A DNA stretch of 64,000 bases from assembly GCF_000376845.1 (NCBI RefSeq), contig NZ_AQXY01000029.1, positions 283,994 through 347,993 of the forward strand, given 5' to 3'. Source of the stretch: Thioalkalivibrio sp. ALE14. Lineage in GTDB: Bacteria; Pseudomonadota; Gammaproteobacteria; Ectothiorhodospirales; Ectothiorhodospiraceae. Numbering within the stretch: the stretch's first letter is position 1; each line of letters opens with the position of its first letter. Of the stretch, positions 13,069 through 23,420 are shown in pieces. Under the pieces are notes generated by a model, which was given only the letters and a program-made list of their open reading frames with translations, did no database searches and had not been told where the DNA came from. The position numbers were made by a program, and so were the translations under genes.

Positions 13069-13698
13069 TCAGGGCAGGAACTCGCCCGCCTCCAGGAAGT
13101 GCAGGGTCTCGCGCACCACCACGGTGTCGAACAGCATGCCCATGTGCGTGACCGGCAAGGTCAGGTGGCGCGAGACGTCGGGGCCCCGCGTCTCGTCTAC
13201 CGCGACCAGGCCGTCATGCGGATGCGGCAGGCGCGCGATCAGCGGGCCCGGCCCGATCGCGCGGCTGCCGGCCAGCATGCCGATGTCACGCCCGCGCAGG
13301 ATCGGGCTGCCACCGAGCAGGCCGCGATCCAGCGCCGCGCCCAGCCACCAGCGCCCGGCCCGGTTCCGCGCCAGCCGCGCCGCCACGCGACTGCCAGCCA
13401 GGGGCGAACCCAGCATCACGATGCGGCCCGGGCGCTGCACCGGCGCGACCTCGAACAGGTGACGCACCACCACGCCACCCAGGCTGTGTGCCACCAGGTG
13501 CACCAGGTCCCCGGGGACCTGTTCCAGAAAGGCCGCCAGCGCGCGAGCCGCCTGTTCCGGAGACTGACGCTGCGAGGCGTAGCGAAACGGGTACACCGCG
13601 TGGCCCCCGGCGCGCAGTCGACGCCGTAACAAGGCCATCTCCAGGCCGGACATATGCCAGCCGTGGACGGTAACAACGCTGGTGCGCATGCCGGCCAT
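13069..13698 (-). CDS. Small alpha/beta-hydrolase, lipase/esterase-like
   Basis: Cytosolic serine hydrolase of unknown substrate. The 209-residue protein has an oxyanion-type VHGW at residues 11-14 and the nucleophile elbow AHSLGG with Ser72. Candidate Asp and His of the triad are in PHDGLVAV and VTHMGM. The core resembles PGAP1-like or triacylglycerol-lipase-like bacterial proteins that lack a lid domain. No signal peptide. It follows aspS by 21 bases in the same direction and may be co-transcribed. The fold is clear; the substrate is not. Confidence 0.8.
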   Translation of the reverse strand: MAGMRTSVVTVHGWHMSGLEMALLRRRLRAGGHAVYPFRYASQRQSPEQAARALAAFLEQVPGDLVHLVAHSLGGVVVRHLFEVAPVQRPGRIVMLGSPLAGSRVAARLARNRAGRWWLGAALDRGLLGGSPILRGRDIGMLAGSRAIGPGPLIARLPHPHDGLVAVDETRGPDVSRHLTLPVTHMGMLFDTVVVRETLHFLEAGEFLP

Positions 13699-13719
13699 GA
13701 TGCGCGACCGGCCGGGCCG

Positions 13720-15504
<1,785 letters not shown>

Positions 15505-15603
15505 TGCGCTGTTCCAGCCGAAGGGCACCCCACCTGGGGCTGCACGGTTAGTCGGGAAAACGGGGCGAACATGCCGCTCGCGCCCGCGAAAAGGCCGGAA
15601 ATC

Positions 15604-16254
15604 TTACGATTTGCCCTGCTCCCGCGCAACCGGAGCCGGGGCATCCTCGGGGCTTTTCAGGGGGGTGACGACCCCCATGGACATCACGAACTTGAGGCCG
15701 TCCTCCACCGTCATGTCCAGTTCGATGGCCTCCTCGCGCGGGACCATCAGCACAAAGCCGGACGTCGGATTGGGGGTGGTCGGGACAAACACGGTGACCA
15801 CATCGCGCTCGGTCCGATCCTGCACCTCGCCGGCCGCCATCCCGGTCATGAAGCCGACCGACCACAGTCCGCGGCGCGGATACTCGATCAGAATCACCTT
15901 GCGAAACGCCTGCCCGCCATCGGACAACACGGTCTCGGTAACCTGCTTGACCGCGCCATAGATCGAACTGACCAGCGGAATGCGCCGCACGATGGATTCG
16001 CCCACCGACACCAGCTTGCGACCGACGATGTTGGCCACCACCACGCCGGTGACGAACACCACCACCACGGCCAGCACGATGCCGGCACCCGGGATGGAGA
16101 AGCCGAGAATCGCCTCCGGCCGCCAGGCCGGCGGCAGGAGGAGGATGGTGAAGTCCAGCAGGTCGACCAGCAGCTTGATGATGAAGCCGGTGACGATCAG
16201 CGGCAGCCAGACCAGCAGCCCTGCAATCAGGTAGCGGCGCAGGGAGACCAGCAC
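15604..16254 (-). CDS. DUF502-family inner-membrane protein
   Basis: 216-residue protein of unknown function. Two membrane helices are visible (about residues 7-30 and 52-76), followed by a soluble domain containing VGESIVRRIPLVSSIYGAVKQ and FVPTTPNPTSG, both characteristic of the DUF502 family. The charged, Ala/Pro-rich tail is variable. Placed three bases after fmdB and about 100 bases before aspS; this fmdB-DUF502-aspS order recurs in proteobacteria, but the functional link is unknown. Confidence 0.88.
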   Translation of the reverse strand: MLVSLRRYLIAGLLVWLPLIVTGFIIKLLVDLLDFTILLLPPAWRPEAILGFSIPGAGIVLAVVVVFVTGVVVANIVGRKLVSVGESIVRRIPLVSSIYGAVKQVTETVLSDGGQAFRKVILIEYPRRGLWSVGFMTGMAAGEVQDRTERDVVTVFVPTTPNPTSGFVLMVPREEAIELDMTVEDGLKFVMSMGVVTPLKSPEDAPAPVAREQGKS

Positions 16255-16257
16255 GGA

Positions 16258-16551
16258 TCAGGTACCGGTCGCGGCGGTACCGGTCTTGGCGCTACCGGAG
16301 GACGAGGACTCGGACTTCGGCGCGCTGCTGGCGCTCGAACTGCTGCCCTCCTTCAGGTTGCGCTTGCCGTCCTTCTTGAAATCGGTCTCGTACCAGCCGC
16401 CCCCGGCCAGACGGAAGCCGGCGGCGGAGACCTGCTTGGTCAGGGCCTCGGCGCCGCACTCGGGGCAGGTGGTGGCCGGCGGGTCGGAGATCTTCTGCAG
16501 GATCTCGGAAATCTCGCCGCAGTCCTTGCACTGGTATTCGTAAATGGGCAT
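16258..16551 (-). CDS. FmdB-family zinc-ribbon protein
   Basis: 97-residue protein beginning MPIYEYQCKDCGEISEILQK, the FmdB/CxxC regulatory family signature. The zinc ribbon uses Cys8, Cys11, Cys29 and Cys32. Residues after about 60 form a Ser/Lys/Ala/Thr-rich low-complexity tail, common in this family. The ATG at 16551 is chosen on the family N-terminus; an upstream in-frame extension enters the divergent promoter region. First gene of the fmdB-DUF502-aspS group. Function unknown; zinc binding is inferred. Confidence 0.88.
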   Translation of the reverse strand: MPIYEYQCKDCGEISEILQKISDPPATTCPECGAEALTKQVSAAGFRLAGGGWYETDFKKDGKRNLKEGSSSSASSAPKSESSSSGSAKTGTAATGT

Positions 16552-16724
16552 GGCTGGAATCCTCGGAATGCATCCGCGAAAACACGGGTTGAGGCGTATT
16601 ATGCGGCCGTTTCGCGGGAATAAAAGGCCTTCCCTGCCGACAATCCGTGTTTGCGCCCGGAAGCCGCAGCGCGGATCATTCCCCCAAGCAACGAAACGCC
16701 GAAACGACCGCACAAGGACCCGTC

Positions 16725-17102
16725 ATGGCCGAAAAGATCGTGATCATGCTGCTCAACCTGGACCTCGACCGCCCCGGCACGCTGGGCGCCCCGTTCTTCC
16801 AGGCCACCGTCGCCGCCGCAATGGACCTGGAAGTCGAGATCTATTTCGCCGCCGGCACCACGCGCCTGTTGCGTCAGGGCGTGGCGGACAAGATCTATCC
16901 CGGCGAGGCCAGGGAGAAGTCGGTCTACAGCTTCATGCAGGATGCCCACGAGGCCGGCTGCCATTTCTACGCCTGCGCCGGCGCGATGGACGAAAACGGG
17001 CTGACCCTGGACAACGCGGTACCGGAACTGGACGGGATGCGCGGCGGTGCCGCCTTCATTGGCGAGGTCGTCGAGGACGACGTCGCCACGCTGACCTACT
17101 GA
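16725..17102 (+). CDS. DsrE-like sulfur-relay family protein
   Basis: 125-residue protein of the DsrE/DsrF/TusD fold, whose members pass persulfide sulfur or sense it. The N-terminus KIVIMLLNLDLDRPGTLGAPFFQATVA is a Rossmann-like beta-alpha start typical of the fold, and Cys84 in HFYACAGAMD aligns with the position of the persulfide-carrying Cys; Cys79 is nearby. AAGGACC precedes the ATG. The SDR gene follows 10 bases on. No dsr, tus or shdr genes accompany it, so a role in sulfur transfer is inference from fold and Cys only. Confidence 0.75.
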   Translation: MAEKIVIMLLNLDLDRPGTLGAPFFQATVAAAMDLEVEIYFAAGTTRLLRQGVADKIYPGEAREKSVYSFMQDAHEAGCHFYACAGAMDENGLTLDNAVPELDGMRGGAAFIGEVVEDDVATLTY

Positions 17103-17112
17103 CCCCGTTGCC

Positions 17113-17967
17113 ATGAGCGAATCCCCCTCGCGCGCGGTCCTGATCACCGGCTGCTCCAGCGGCATCGGGGCCTGCACCGCCCGCGTACTGCGCGAACGCG
17201 GCTACCGGGTCTTCGCGACCGCCCGACGCGGAGAGGACGTCGCCCGGTTGAAGAAGGACGGCTTCGAAGCCTTGCAGCTGGATCTTGACGACTCCGCCAG
17301 CATCCACAGCGCGGTCACCGAGATCCTGCACCGCACCGAAGGCCACCTCTACGCCCTGTTCAACAACGGCGCCTATGGCCAGCCCGGCGCGGTGGAAGAC
17401 CTCAACCGTGCGACCCTGCGCGCGCAGCTGGAGACCAACGTGCTCGGCTGGCTGGAGCTGACCAATGCGGTGCTGCCCGCGATGCGCCGTGCCGGCGAGG
17501 GCCGGATCATCCAGAACAGCTCGGTCCTGGGCCTGGTCGCGCTGCGCCTGCGCGGGGCCTATGTGACCTCCAAGTTCGCGATCGAGGGCATGAGCGACAC
17601 CCTGCGCCAGGAACTGCACGGCACCGGCATCCATGTTGCACTGATCGAGCCGGGGCCGATCCGCAGTGAATTCCGCGCCAACGCGCTGAAGGCCTTTCGC
17701 TATCACATCCAGCGCGAACACAGCCCGTGGCAGGAGACCTACCGCGCCGCCGAGGCGCGCATGGCGGACGCCGAGGCCGATGCCCCGTTCACGCTGGGGC
17801 CCGAAGCGGTCGCGCGCTGCGTGGTGCACGCCCTGGAGGCCCGCCGCCCGCGGGTGCGCTACCACGTGACTTTCCCCACCCGGCTGTTCGCCTTTCTCAA
17901 GTGGCTACTGCCGGCCCGCGGGATGGATGCGGTGCTGCGCGGTGTATCACGCGGGGAGAACCGCTGA
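17113..17967 (+). CDS. Short-chain dehydrogenase/reductase
   Basis: 284-residue classical SDR. TGCSSGIG at residues 13-20 binds the dinucleotide, NNG at 84-86 is the structural motif, and the catalytic set is Ser136 or 137, Tyr150 and Lys154. Basic ARR after the second strand suggests NADP(H). The C-terminal extension (FPTRLFAFLKWLLPARG) may touch the membrane, as in SDRs acting on lipid-like substrates. Substrate unknown. It sits between the DsrE-like gene and the SpmA-SpmB fusion with short spacing, consistent with one transcript. Confidence 0.88.
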   Translation: MSESPSRAVLITGCSSGIGACTARVLRERGYRVFATARRGEDVARLKKDGFEALQLDLDDSASIHSAVTEILHRTEGHLYALFNNGAYGQPGAVEDLNRATLRAQLETNVLGWLELTNAVLPAMRRAGEGRIIQNSSVLGLVALRLRGAYVTSKFAIEGMSDTLRQELHGTGIHVALIEPGPIRSEFRANALKAFRYHIQREHSPWQETYRAAEARMADAEADAPFTLGPEAVARCVVHALEARRPRVRYHVTFPTRLFAFLKWLLPARGMDAVLRGVSRGENR

Positions 17968-17986
17968 CCGTGGCGCACGGTACCGC

Positions 17987-19363
17987 ATGAATCTGATCTT
18001 TCTCGCCCTGATCGTGATCGCCGTGGCCACGGCCGCGATCCGCGAGATCCGTTCCACCGATCCCGACGAGCAGCCGATGCAGGCCCTGTCCGAGGGCGCC
18101 ATCGACGCCGCCGGCTCCGCGGTGGAACTGGCACTGGGGCTGGTGGGGGTAATGGCCCTGTTTCTGGGCCTGATGAAGATCGCCGAGGCCGGCGGCCTGC
18201 TCACCGTGCTGGCGCGGCTGCTGCGGCCGCTGATGGTGCGGCTGTTCCCGTCCGTCCCGCCCGAACACCCGGCGATGGGCGCGATGATCCTGAATTTCTC
18301 CGCGAACATCCTGGGCCTGGGCAACGCCGCCACGCCCTTCGGCATCCGCGCGATGCAGGAACTGGAGAAGCTCAACCCGCACCCGGGCACCGCGACCAAC
18401 GCGATGGCCCTGTTCCTGGCGATCAACACCTCCAGCATCACCCTGCTGCCCACCGGCGTGATCGCCCTGCGCGCCTCGCTGGGTTCCGAGGCCCCTGCCG
18501 CCATCCTGCCGACCACGCTGTTCGCGACCCTGTTCGCGACCATCGCCGGCATCGCCAGCGCGCTGATCCTGCAGCGCTACTTCCTGCCGCCGCCGGCGAC
18601 CCGCACCATTGATCCGGGCCGGACGTCCGCGGATGCAGCGAGCGAGCTGGACGACACAATGCGCGAGGCCGGCCGGGAGGCGACCGCCGAGCCCACCCAG
18701 GACGTCGACCCGACAGCGGACACGACCAACCAGCAACCGATGAACATCGAGGTCCCCACCGAGGGCTATCCCGCATGGGTCTCGCTGACCGTGCTGGCCG
18801 GAGTGCTCGCCATCATCCCGCTGACCATCCTCTACGGCCAGGCGATCGCACCATGGATCATCCCCGGGCTGGTAGTCGGCTTCCTGTCCTACGGCGTGAT
18901 CCGCGGCGTACCGGTCTACGAGGTCTTCGTCGAGGGGGCCAAGGAGGGCTTCAATGTCGCGCTGCGCATCATTCCCTATCTGGTGGCCATCCTGGTCGCC
19001 GTGGGCATGCTGCGCGAGAGCGGTGCGCTGGGGATGTTCGTCGGGCTGGTCGGCCCGCTGACCACGCCCTTCGGCCTGCCGGCGGAGGCGCTGCCGATGG
19101 CGCTATTGCGCCCGCTCTCGGGCTCCGGCGCCTACGGCATCATGGCCGGCATCATGCAGGATCCGACGACCGGACCGGACACCCACGTCGGCATTCTGGT
19201 CTCGACGCTGCAGGGCTCGACCGAGACCACCTTCTACGTGCTTGCGGTGTATTTCGGCGCCATCGGCGTCAAGCGCGTGCGCCACACCCTGGCCGCCGCG
19301 CTGACGGCGGACGCCGTCGCGGTGATCGCGGCGGTCGCGATCGTCGGCTACTTGTTCCTGTAG
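17987..19363 (+). CDS. SpmA-SpmB fusion, nucleoside-recognition (Gate) domain membrane protein
   Basis: 458-residue inner-membrane protein. The N-terminal half resembles spore maturation protein SpmA (MKIAEAGGLLTVLARLLRPL, ILGLGNAATPFGIRAM), the C-terminal half SpmB (EGAKEGFNVALRIIPYLVAI, LSGSGAYGIMAG). They are joined by a hydrophilic Asp/Thr/Glu-rich linker at about residues 205-255. Both halves carry Gate-domain helices. In Bacillus the separate proteins affect spore core dehydration; fused versions occur in non-sporulating Gram-negatives with unknown transport substrate. Start ATG at 17987, 20 bases after the SDR stop. Confidence 0.87.
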   Translation: MNLIFLALIVIAVATAAIREIRSTDPDEQPMQALSEGAIDAAGSAVELALGLVGVMALFLGLMKIAEAGGLLTVLARLLRPLMVRLFPSVPPEHPAMGAMILNFSANILGLGNAATPFGIRAMQELEKLNPHPGTATNAMALFLAINTSSITLLPTGVIALRASLGSEAPAAILPTTLFATLFATIAGIASALILQRYFLPPPATRTIDPGRTSADAASELDDTMREAGREATAEPTQDVDPTADTTNQQPMNIEVPTEGYPAWVSLTVLAGVLAIIPLTILYGQAIAPWIIPGLVVGFLSYGVIRGVPVYEVFVEGAKEGFNVALRIIPYLVAILVAVGMLRESGALGMFVGLVGPLTTPFGLPAEALPMALLRPLSGSGAYGIMAGIMQDPTTGPDTHVGILVSTLQGSTETTFYVLAVYFGAIGVKRVRHTLAAALTADAVAVIAAVAIVGYLFL

Positions 19364-19380
19364 CGAGCCACTGACCGCAA

Positions 19381-19587
19381 TCAGTTCGGCGGGCCGCCCG
19401 GATTGATGTCCTTGTCCTTGACGATGAAGTAGACCCCGATGGCGGCCAGGCCCATCCACATCAAGAGCGCGAACACCCCGAGAATCTCCCAGAGCGTCAC
19501 AAAGAAGAAGAGCATAATGGCGGCAGCGCCAAGGAAGATATTGCCGATCACGAAATTCGACGGCCGGCGGGAATCATTGTCGGGCAT
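19381..19587 (-). CDS. Small two-helix membrane protein, unknown
   Basis: 68 residues: a short polar N-terminus (MPDNDSRRPSNF), two hydrophobic helices (about 13-33 and 37-55) and the short tail KDKDINPGGPPN. No family recognised. It converges on the SpmA-SpmB gene with 17 bases between stops, and another small gene lies upstream in the same direction. Protein-like composition and two clean helices support a real gene; the function cannot be stated. Confidence 0.6.
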   Translation of the reverse strand: MPDNDSRRPSNFVIGNIFLGAAAIMLFFFVTLWEILGVFALLMWMGLAAIGVYFIVKDKDINPGGPPN

Positions 19588-19629
19588 GGAGGGCTCCGGT
19601 GCAGGCGCCCGGGAAGGCGCCGGATGGGG

Positions 19630-19848
19630 CTATTGCTTCTTGTAGGGGGCGAAGTCGAACTGCCCGGCGGTCATGTCGTCCCACAGATCGCTCTGCAACA
19701 CGGCCAGCAGCTTGAACAGCTTGCGCAGTTCGGGGTCGTCCATGAAGCGCTGATCCTCGCTGGCCTTCAGCACTTCCACTAGCGTTGCGCACTGCTCGCG
19801 GCTGATTCCGAGGACGTTCAGGCCCTCTTCTCCCATCTCGACATCCAT
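19630..19848 (-). CDS. Small acidic cytosolic protein, unknown
   Basis: 72 residues, acidic and probably helical (SREQCATLVEVLKASEDQRF, LRKLFKLLAVLQSDLW). GGAGATG lies five bases before the ATG. No family recognised. It lies 42 bases before the small membrane-protein gene and runs the same way; the two may be co-transcribed. Short length lowers confidence, but the ribosome binding site and codon use are good. Confidence 0.6.
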   Translation of the reverse strand: MDVEMGEEGLNVLGISREQCATLVEVLKASEDQRFMDDPELRKLFKLLAVLQSDLWDDMTAGQFDFAPYKKQ

Positions 19849-19927
19849 CGAGCATCTCCGGTTCGGTTAAGTGGCACCGATTGTAGTCACATGCCTGCAC
19901 GCAGCGAAAACACCGGACCCTGACCGC

Positions 19928-20104
19928 GTCATTGCGAGGCCCCGCAGGGGCCGTGGCACAAAAGCGCGTAGCGCGTCGAACGGCCGCAGGCCGGCCCGAA
20001 GGGCGAGCGCAGCGAGTAACCTCCCAACGAACCCCCGACGCTCGCTCCGACCGGCGCCCGGGCCGGCCACGGAGATCGCCACGTCGCTGCGCTCCTCGCG
20101 ATGA
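19928..20104. repeat. REP-like unit, second copy (GTCATTGCGAG...CTCGCGATGAC)
   Basis: Bounded by gtcattgcgag at 19928-19938 and ctcgcgatgac at 20094-20104, with 'gagatcgccacgtcgctgcg' before the right end, as in the unit at 12922-13034. The interior is longer and has several GC-rich inverted pieces (for example ggccgcaggccgg). It fills the gap between the small gene and the RND permease. Confidence 0.7.
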
Positions 20105-20114
20105 CCGGTACGGC

Positions 20115-23100
20115 CTACGCCGCCTGGGCGCGGATCAGATCGACCCGGCTGCGCACGTACAGGTAGTACAGCACCGGGATGATCACCAGCGTCAGCAGGG
20201 TGGAGACGAACACGCCGAAGATCAGCGAGATCGCCAGGCCGGAGAAGATCGGGTCATCGAGGATGAACCCGGCCCCGACCATCGCCGCCAGCCCGGTCAG
20301 GACGATCGGCTTGGCGCGCACCGCGCCAGCATGCACCACCGCCTCGATCACGTCCACGCCGCGGCGGATCTCCTCGTTGATGAAGTCCACCAGCAGGATG
20401 GAGTTGCGCACGATGATCCCGGCCAGCGCGATCATCCCGATCATCGAGGTCGCGGTGAACTTGGCATCCATGAAGAAGGCATCCATGAAGGCATGCCCCG
20501 GCATCACCCCGATCACCGTCAGCGGGATCGGTGCCATGATGATCAGCGGCACCATGTAGGACCGGAACTGTGCCACCACCAGCAGGTAGATCAGGAGCAG
20601 GCCCACCGAGTAGGCGATGCCCATGTCGCGGAAGGTCTCGTAGGTCACCTGCCACTCGCCGTCCCACTTCAGGGAGAAGTTGTACGGGTTGTCCGGCTGG
20701 GCGATGAACAGCTGCTCCAGCGGCTCGTCATACGCCATCGGCTGGTCGCGCAGGCCGAAGAACATGTCGAACATGCCGTACAGCGGGCTGTCCAGCCCAC
20801 CGGCCAGGTCGCCCATCACGTAGACCACGGGCAGCAGGTTCTTGTGATGGATCGAGTGCTCGAGGCTGGAATCCACCACGTTGACCACCTCGGACAGCGG
20901 CACCAGCGTGCCGTCGCGCGAGCGCACCTTGAGCCCCAGTACCGGGTCCAGGCTGCCCTTCTCGGCCTGGTCGAACTCCAGCCGCACGGGCACCGCGTAC
21001 TTCACATTGGAGCCGTACAGATAGGTCACGTCCTCGCCGGACAGGGCGGTCTCGATCGCCTGCACCACCGCCTGCTGCGACACACCCAGGCGCGCGGCGC
21101 GTTCGCGGTCGACCTGCAGGATCTTCTTCTGCCCCGGATACTCGACCGAGTCGTCGATGTCCGTAAGGCCTGCGGTGTTCTCGAAGCGTTCGCGCACCTG
21201 CCGGGCGATCTCGATCTGGCCGTCGTAGTCCGGCCCGTAGATCTCGGCGACGATCGGCGACATCACCGGCGGCCCCGGCGGGACCTCGACCACCTTGACC
21301 GCGGCATTGTGGCGGTCGGCGATCGCGTTGATCGCGTCGCGCACGCCCAGGGCCACTGCGTGGCTCTTGCGGTCACGCTCCGAGGAGTCGACCAGATTCA
21401 CCTGGATATCGCCGACATGCGAGCCCTCGCGCAGGTAGTACTGGCGCACCAGGCCGTTGAAGTTGATCGGCGCTGCGGTGCCCGCGTAGGTCTGCACGTT
21501 GTGCACCTCGGGGACCGTCTTCAGGTAGTCGCCCATCTCCGCCAGGACGCGGGAGGTCCGCTCCAGGCTGGTGCCCTCCGGCATGTCCAGTACCACCTGG
21601 AACTCCGACTTGTCGTCAAACGGCAGCATCTTCATGACTACCAGCTGGAAGTACGCCAGCGACACCGAAGCCAGGATCAGCACCAGCGTGCCCACCCACA
21701 GCACCAGGCGGTTGGTCTTCTTGCGCCCGCCGCTACCGAGAAACGGCAGCAGCAGGGTATTGAAGAGCTTCATCAGACCGGCGGAGGCGCTCTCGCCCTC
21801 CGCGCCGTGGCTGCCCCCCGACGGGGCGGCGTGTTCATGCTTCTCGGCCTGGCGGCGCAGCACCTTGTAGGTCAGCCAGGGTGTGACCACGTAGGCGACC
21901 GCCAGCGAGATGATCATCCCCATCGAGGCGTTGATCGGGATCGGACTCATGTACGGCCCCATCAGCCCGGTCACGAAGGCCATCGGCAGCAGTGCCGCGA
22001 TCACCGCAAAGGTCGCGAGGATGGTCGGACCACCGACCTCGTCCACCGCCAGCGGGATGGCTTCCAGGAACTTCTTGCCGCCCTTGGCCATGTGCCGGTG
22101 GATGTTCTCCACCACCACGATGGCATCGTCCACCAGGATCCCGATGGAGAAGATCAGCGCGAACAGCGACACCCGATTGAGCGTGAAGCCGTAGGCCCAG
22201 GAGGCGAACAGCGTGATCGCCAGGGTGATCACCACCGCCACGCCGACGATAAAGGCCTCGCGCCAGCCCAGCGCGATCCACACCAGGATAACCACCGACG
22301 CGGTCGCCAGGATCAGCTTCTGGATCAGGGTATTGGCCTTGGCGTCGGCGGTCTGGCCGTAATTGCGGGTAATCGTCGTCTCGATCCCGTCCGGGATGTA
22401 GGTCCCGCGCAGCTGCTCCAGGCGTTCGACCAGGGCATCGGCGATATCCGGGGCATTGGTGCCCGGCTGCTTGGCGATCGCCACCGTGACCGCCGGATGG
22501 CTGTCGCCCAAGCGCGCACGATCCCCGGCCGCCGCCCCATGGGCGAAGCGCACATGTTCGGTGGCATAAGCCGGGCCCTGCACGACCTCGGCGACGTCCT
22601 CCAGATAGACGGGGCGGCCGTCGTGCATGCCGACCACTAGCCCGGCGAAGGCCTCGGGCTCGGTAATGAAATCGCCCGCCTGGACCAGGATCTCCTCGTC
22701 GTCCTGATAGAACTGCCCGGCGTCACGCGAGAAGTTGGAGGCCTGCAGGCTGGTACGCAGATCCTCCACCGACAGGTTGTAGGCCGCCAGGGTCTCCGGC
22801 TTGAAGCGCACATGCACGACGTGGTCCGGCCCGCCAACGGTGTAGATGTCGCGGGTGCCGGGCACACGTTTCAGTTCGGCCTCGATACCGTGCGCCACCC
22901 GCAGCAGGTCATGCCCGCCGCGATCATCGTCCTCGGTCCACAGGGTCACGTTGACGATGGGGACGTCATCGATGCCCATCGGCTTGATGATCGGCTCGCC
23001 CACCCCCAGGCCCGGCGGCAGCCAGTCCTGGTTGGAGAAGACCTGGTTGTACAGGCGCACCAAGGCCGCCGTACGGTCCTCGCCGACCTCGAACTGGATG

Positions 23101-23420
23101 GTGATCTGCGCCATGTTCGGGCGCGAGACGGAATAGATATCGTCGATGCCCTCGATCTCCGAGAGCACCTGCTCGGCCGGCGTGGCGACCAGTTGCGCCA
23201 CTTCCTGCGCGCTCGCCCCGGGGAACGGGATGAACACGTCGGCCATGGTCACGTTGATCTGCGGTTCTTCCTCGCGCGGGGTCACCAGGATCGCGAACAG
23301 GCCCAGCAGCAGACCGATCAGGGCCAGCAGCGGCGTGATCTGGGTGGTCAGAAAGGCCTTGGCAATGCGTCCGGAGATCCCCATGCGCTCGGACGCCGGG
23401 TCCGTGCTGGCATCGCTCAT
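20115..23420 (-). CDS. RND-family efflux permease (AcrB/HAE-like)
   Basis: Proton-driven inner-membrane pump, 1101 residues, with the usual two repeats of six membrane helices and large periplasmic loops. Visible: N-terminal helix (ITPLLALIGLLLGLFAIL), NVTMADVFIPFPGASAQEVA in the porter domain, and the helix-4 segment GILVDDAIVVVENIHRH with the paired Asp of proton relay. It lacks the CzcA/CusA heavy-metal features I would expect. It resembles the branch with REEEPQI and MGIDDVPIVNV, of unknown substrate. Translation is coupled to the adaptor by ATGA. No outer-membrane channel gene is nearby, so a TolC-type partner must be encoded elsewhere. Confidence 0.93.
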   Translation of the reverse strand: MSDASTDPASERMGISGRIAKAFLTTQITPLLALIGLLLGLFAILVTPREEEPQINVTMADVFIPFPGASAQEVAQLVATPAEQVLSEIEGIDDIYSVSRPNMAQITIQFEVGEDRTAALVRLYNQVFSNQDWLPPGLGVGEPIIKPMGIDDVPIVNVTLWTEDDDRGGHDLLRVAHGIEAELKRVPGTRDIYTVGGPDHVVHVRFKPETLAAYNLSVEDLRTSLQASNFSRDAGQFYQDDEEILVQAGDFITEPEAFAGLVVGMHDGRPVYLEDVAEVVQGPAYATEHVRFAHGAAAGDRARLGDSHPAVTVAIAKQPGTNAPDIADALVERLEQLRGTYIPDGIETTITRNYGQTADAKANTLIQKLILATASVVILVWIALGWREAFIVGVAVVITLAITLFASWAYGFTLNRVSLFALIFSIGILVDDAIVVVENIHRHMAKGGKKFLEAIPLAVDEVGGPTILATFAVIAALLPMAFVTGLMGPYMSPIPINASMGMIISLAVAYVVTPWLTYKVLRRQAEKHEHAAPSGGSHGAEGESASAGLMKLFNTLLLPFLGSGGRKKTNRLVLWVGTLVLILASVSLAYFQLVVMKMLPFDDKSEFQVVLDMPEGTSLERTSRVLAEMGDYLKTVPEVHNVQTYAGTAAPINFNGLVRQYYLREGSHVGDIQVNLVDSSERDRKSHAVALGVRDAINAIADRHNAAVKVVEVPPGPPVMSPIVAEIYGPDYDGQIEIARQVRERFENTAGLTDIDDSVEYPGQKKILQVDRERAARLGVSQQAVVQAIETALSGEDVTYLYGSNVKYAVPVRLEFDQAEKGSLDPVLGLKVRSRDGTLVPLSEVVNVVDSSLEHSIHHKNLLPVVYVMGDLAGGLDSPLYGMFDMFFGLRDQPMAYDEPLEQLFIAQPDNPYNFSLKWDGEWQVTYETFRDMGIAYSVGLLLIYLLVVAQFRSYMVPLIIMAPIPLTVIGVMPGHAFMDAFFMDAKFTATSMIGMIALAGIIVRNSILLVDFINEEIRRGVDVIEAVVHAGAVRAKPIVLTGLAAMVGAGFILDDPIFSGLAISLIFGVFVSTLLTLVIIPVLYYLYVRSRVDLIRAQAA

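Noticed and set aside
19932..22640. A 902-codon plus-strand frame opposite the RND permease
   Set aside because: Same GC-shadow effect; it also runs through the REP-like unit.
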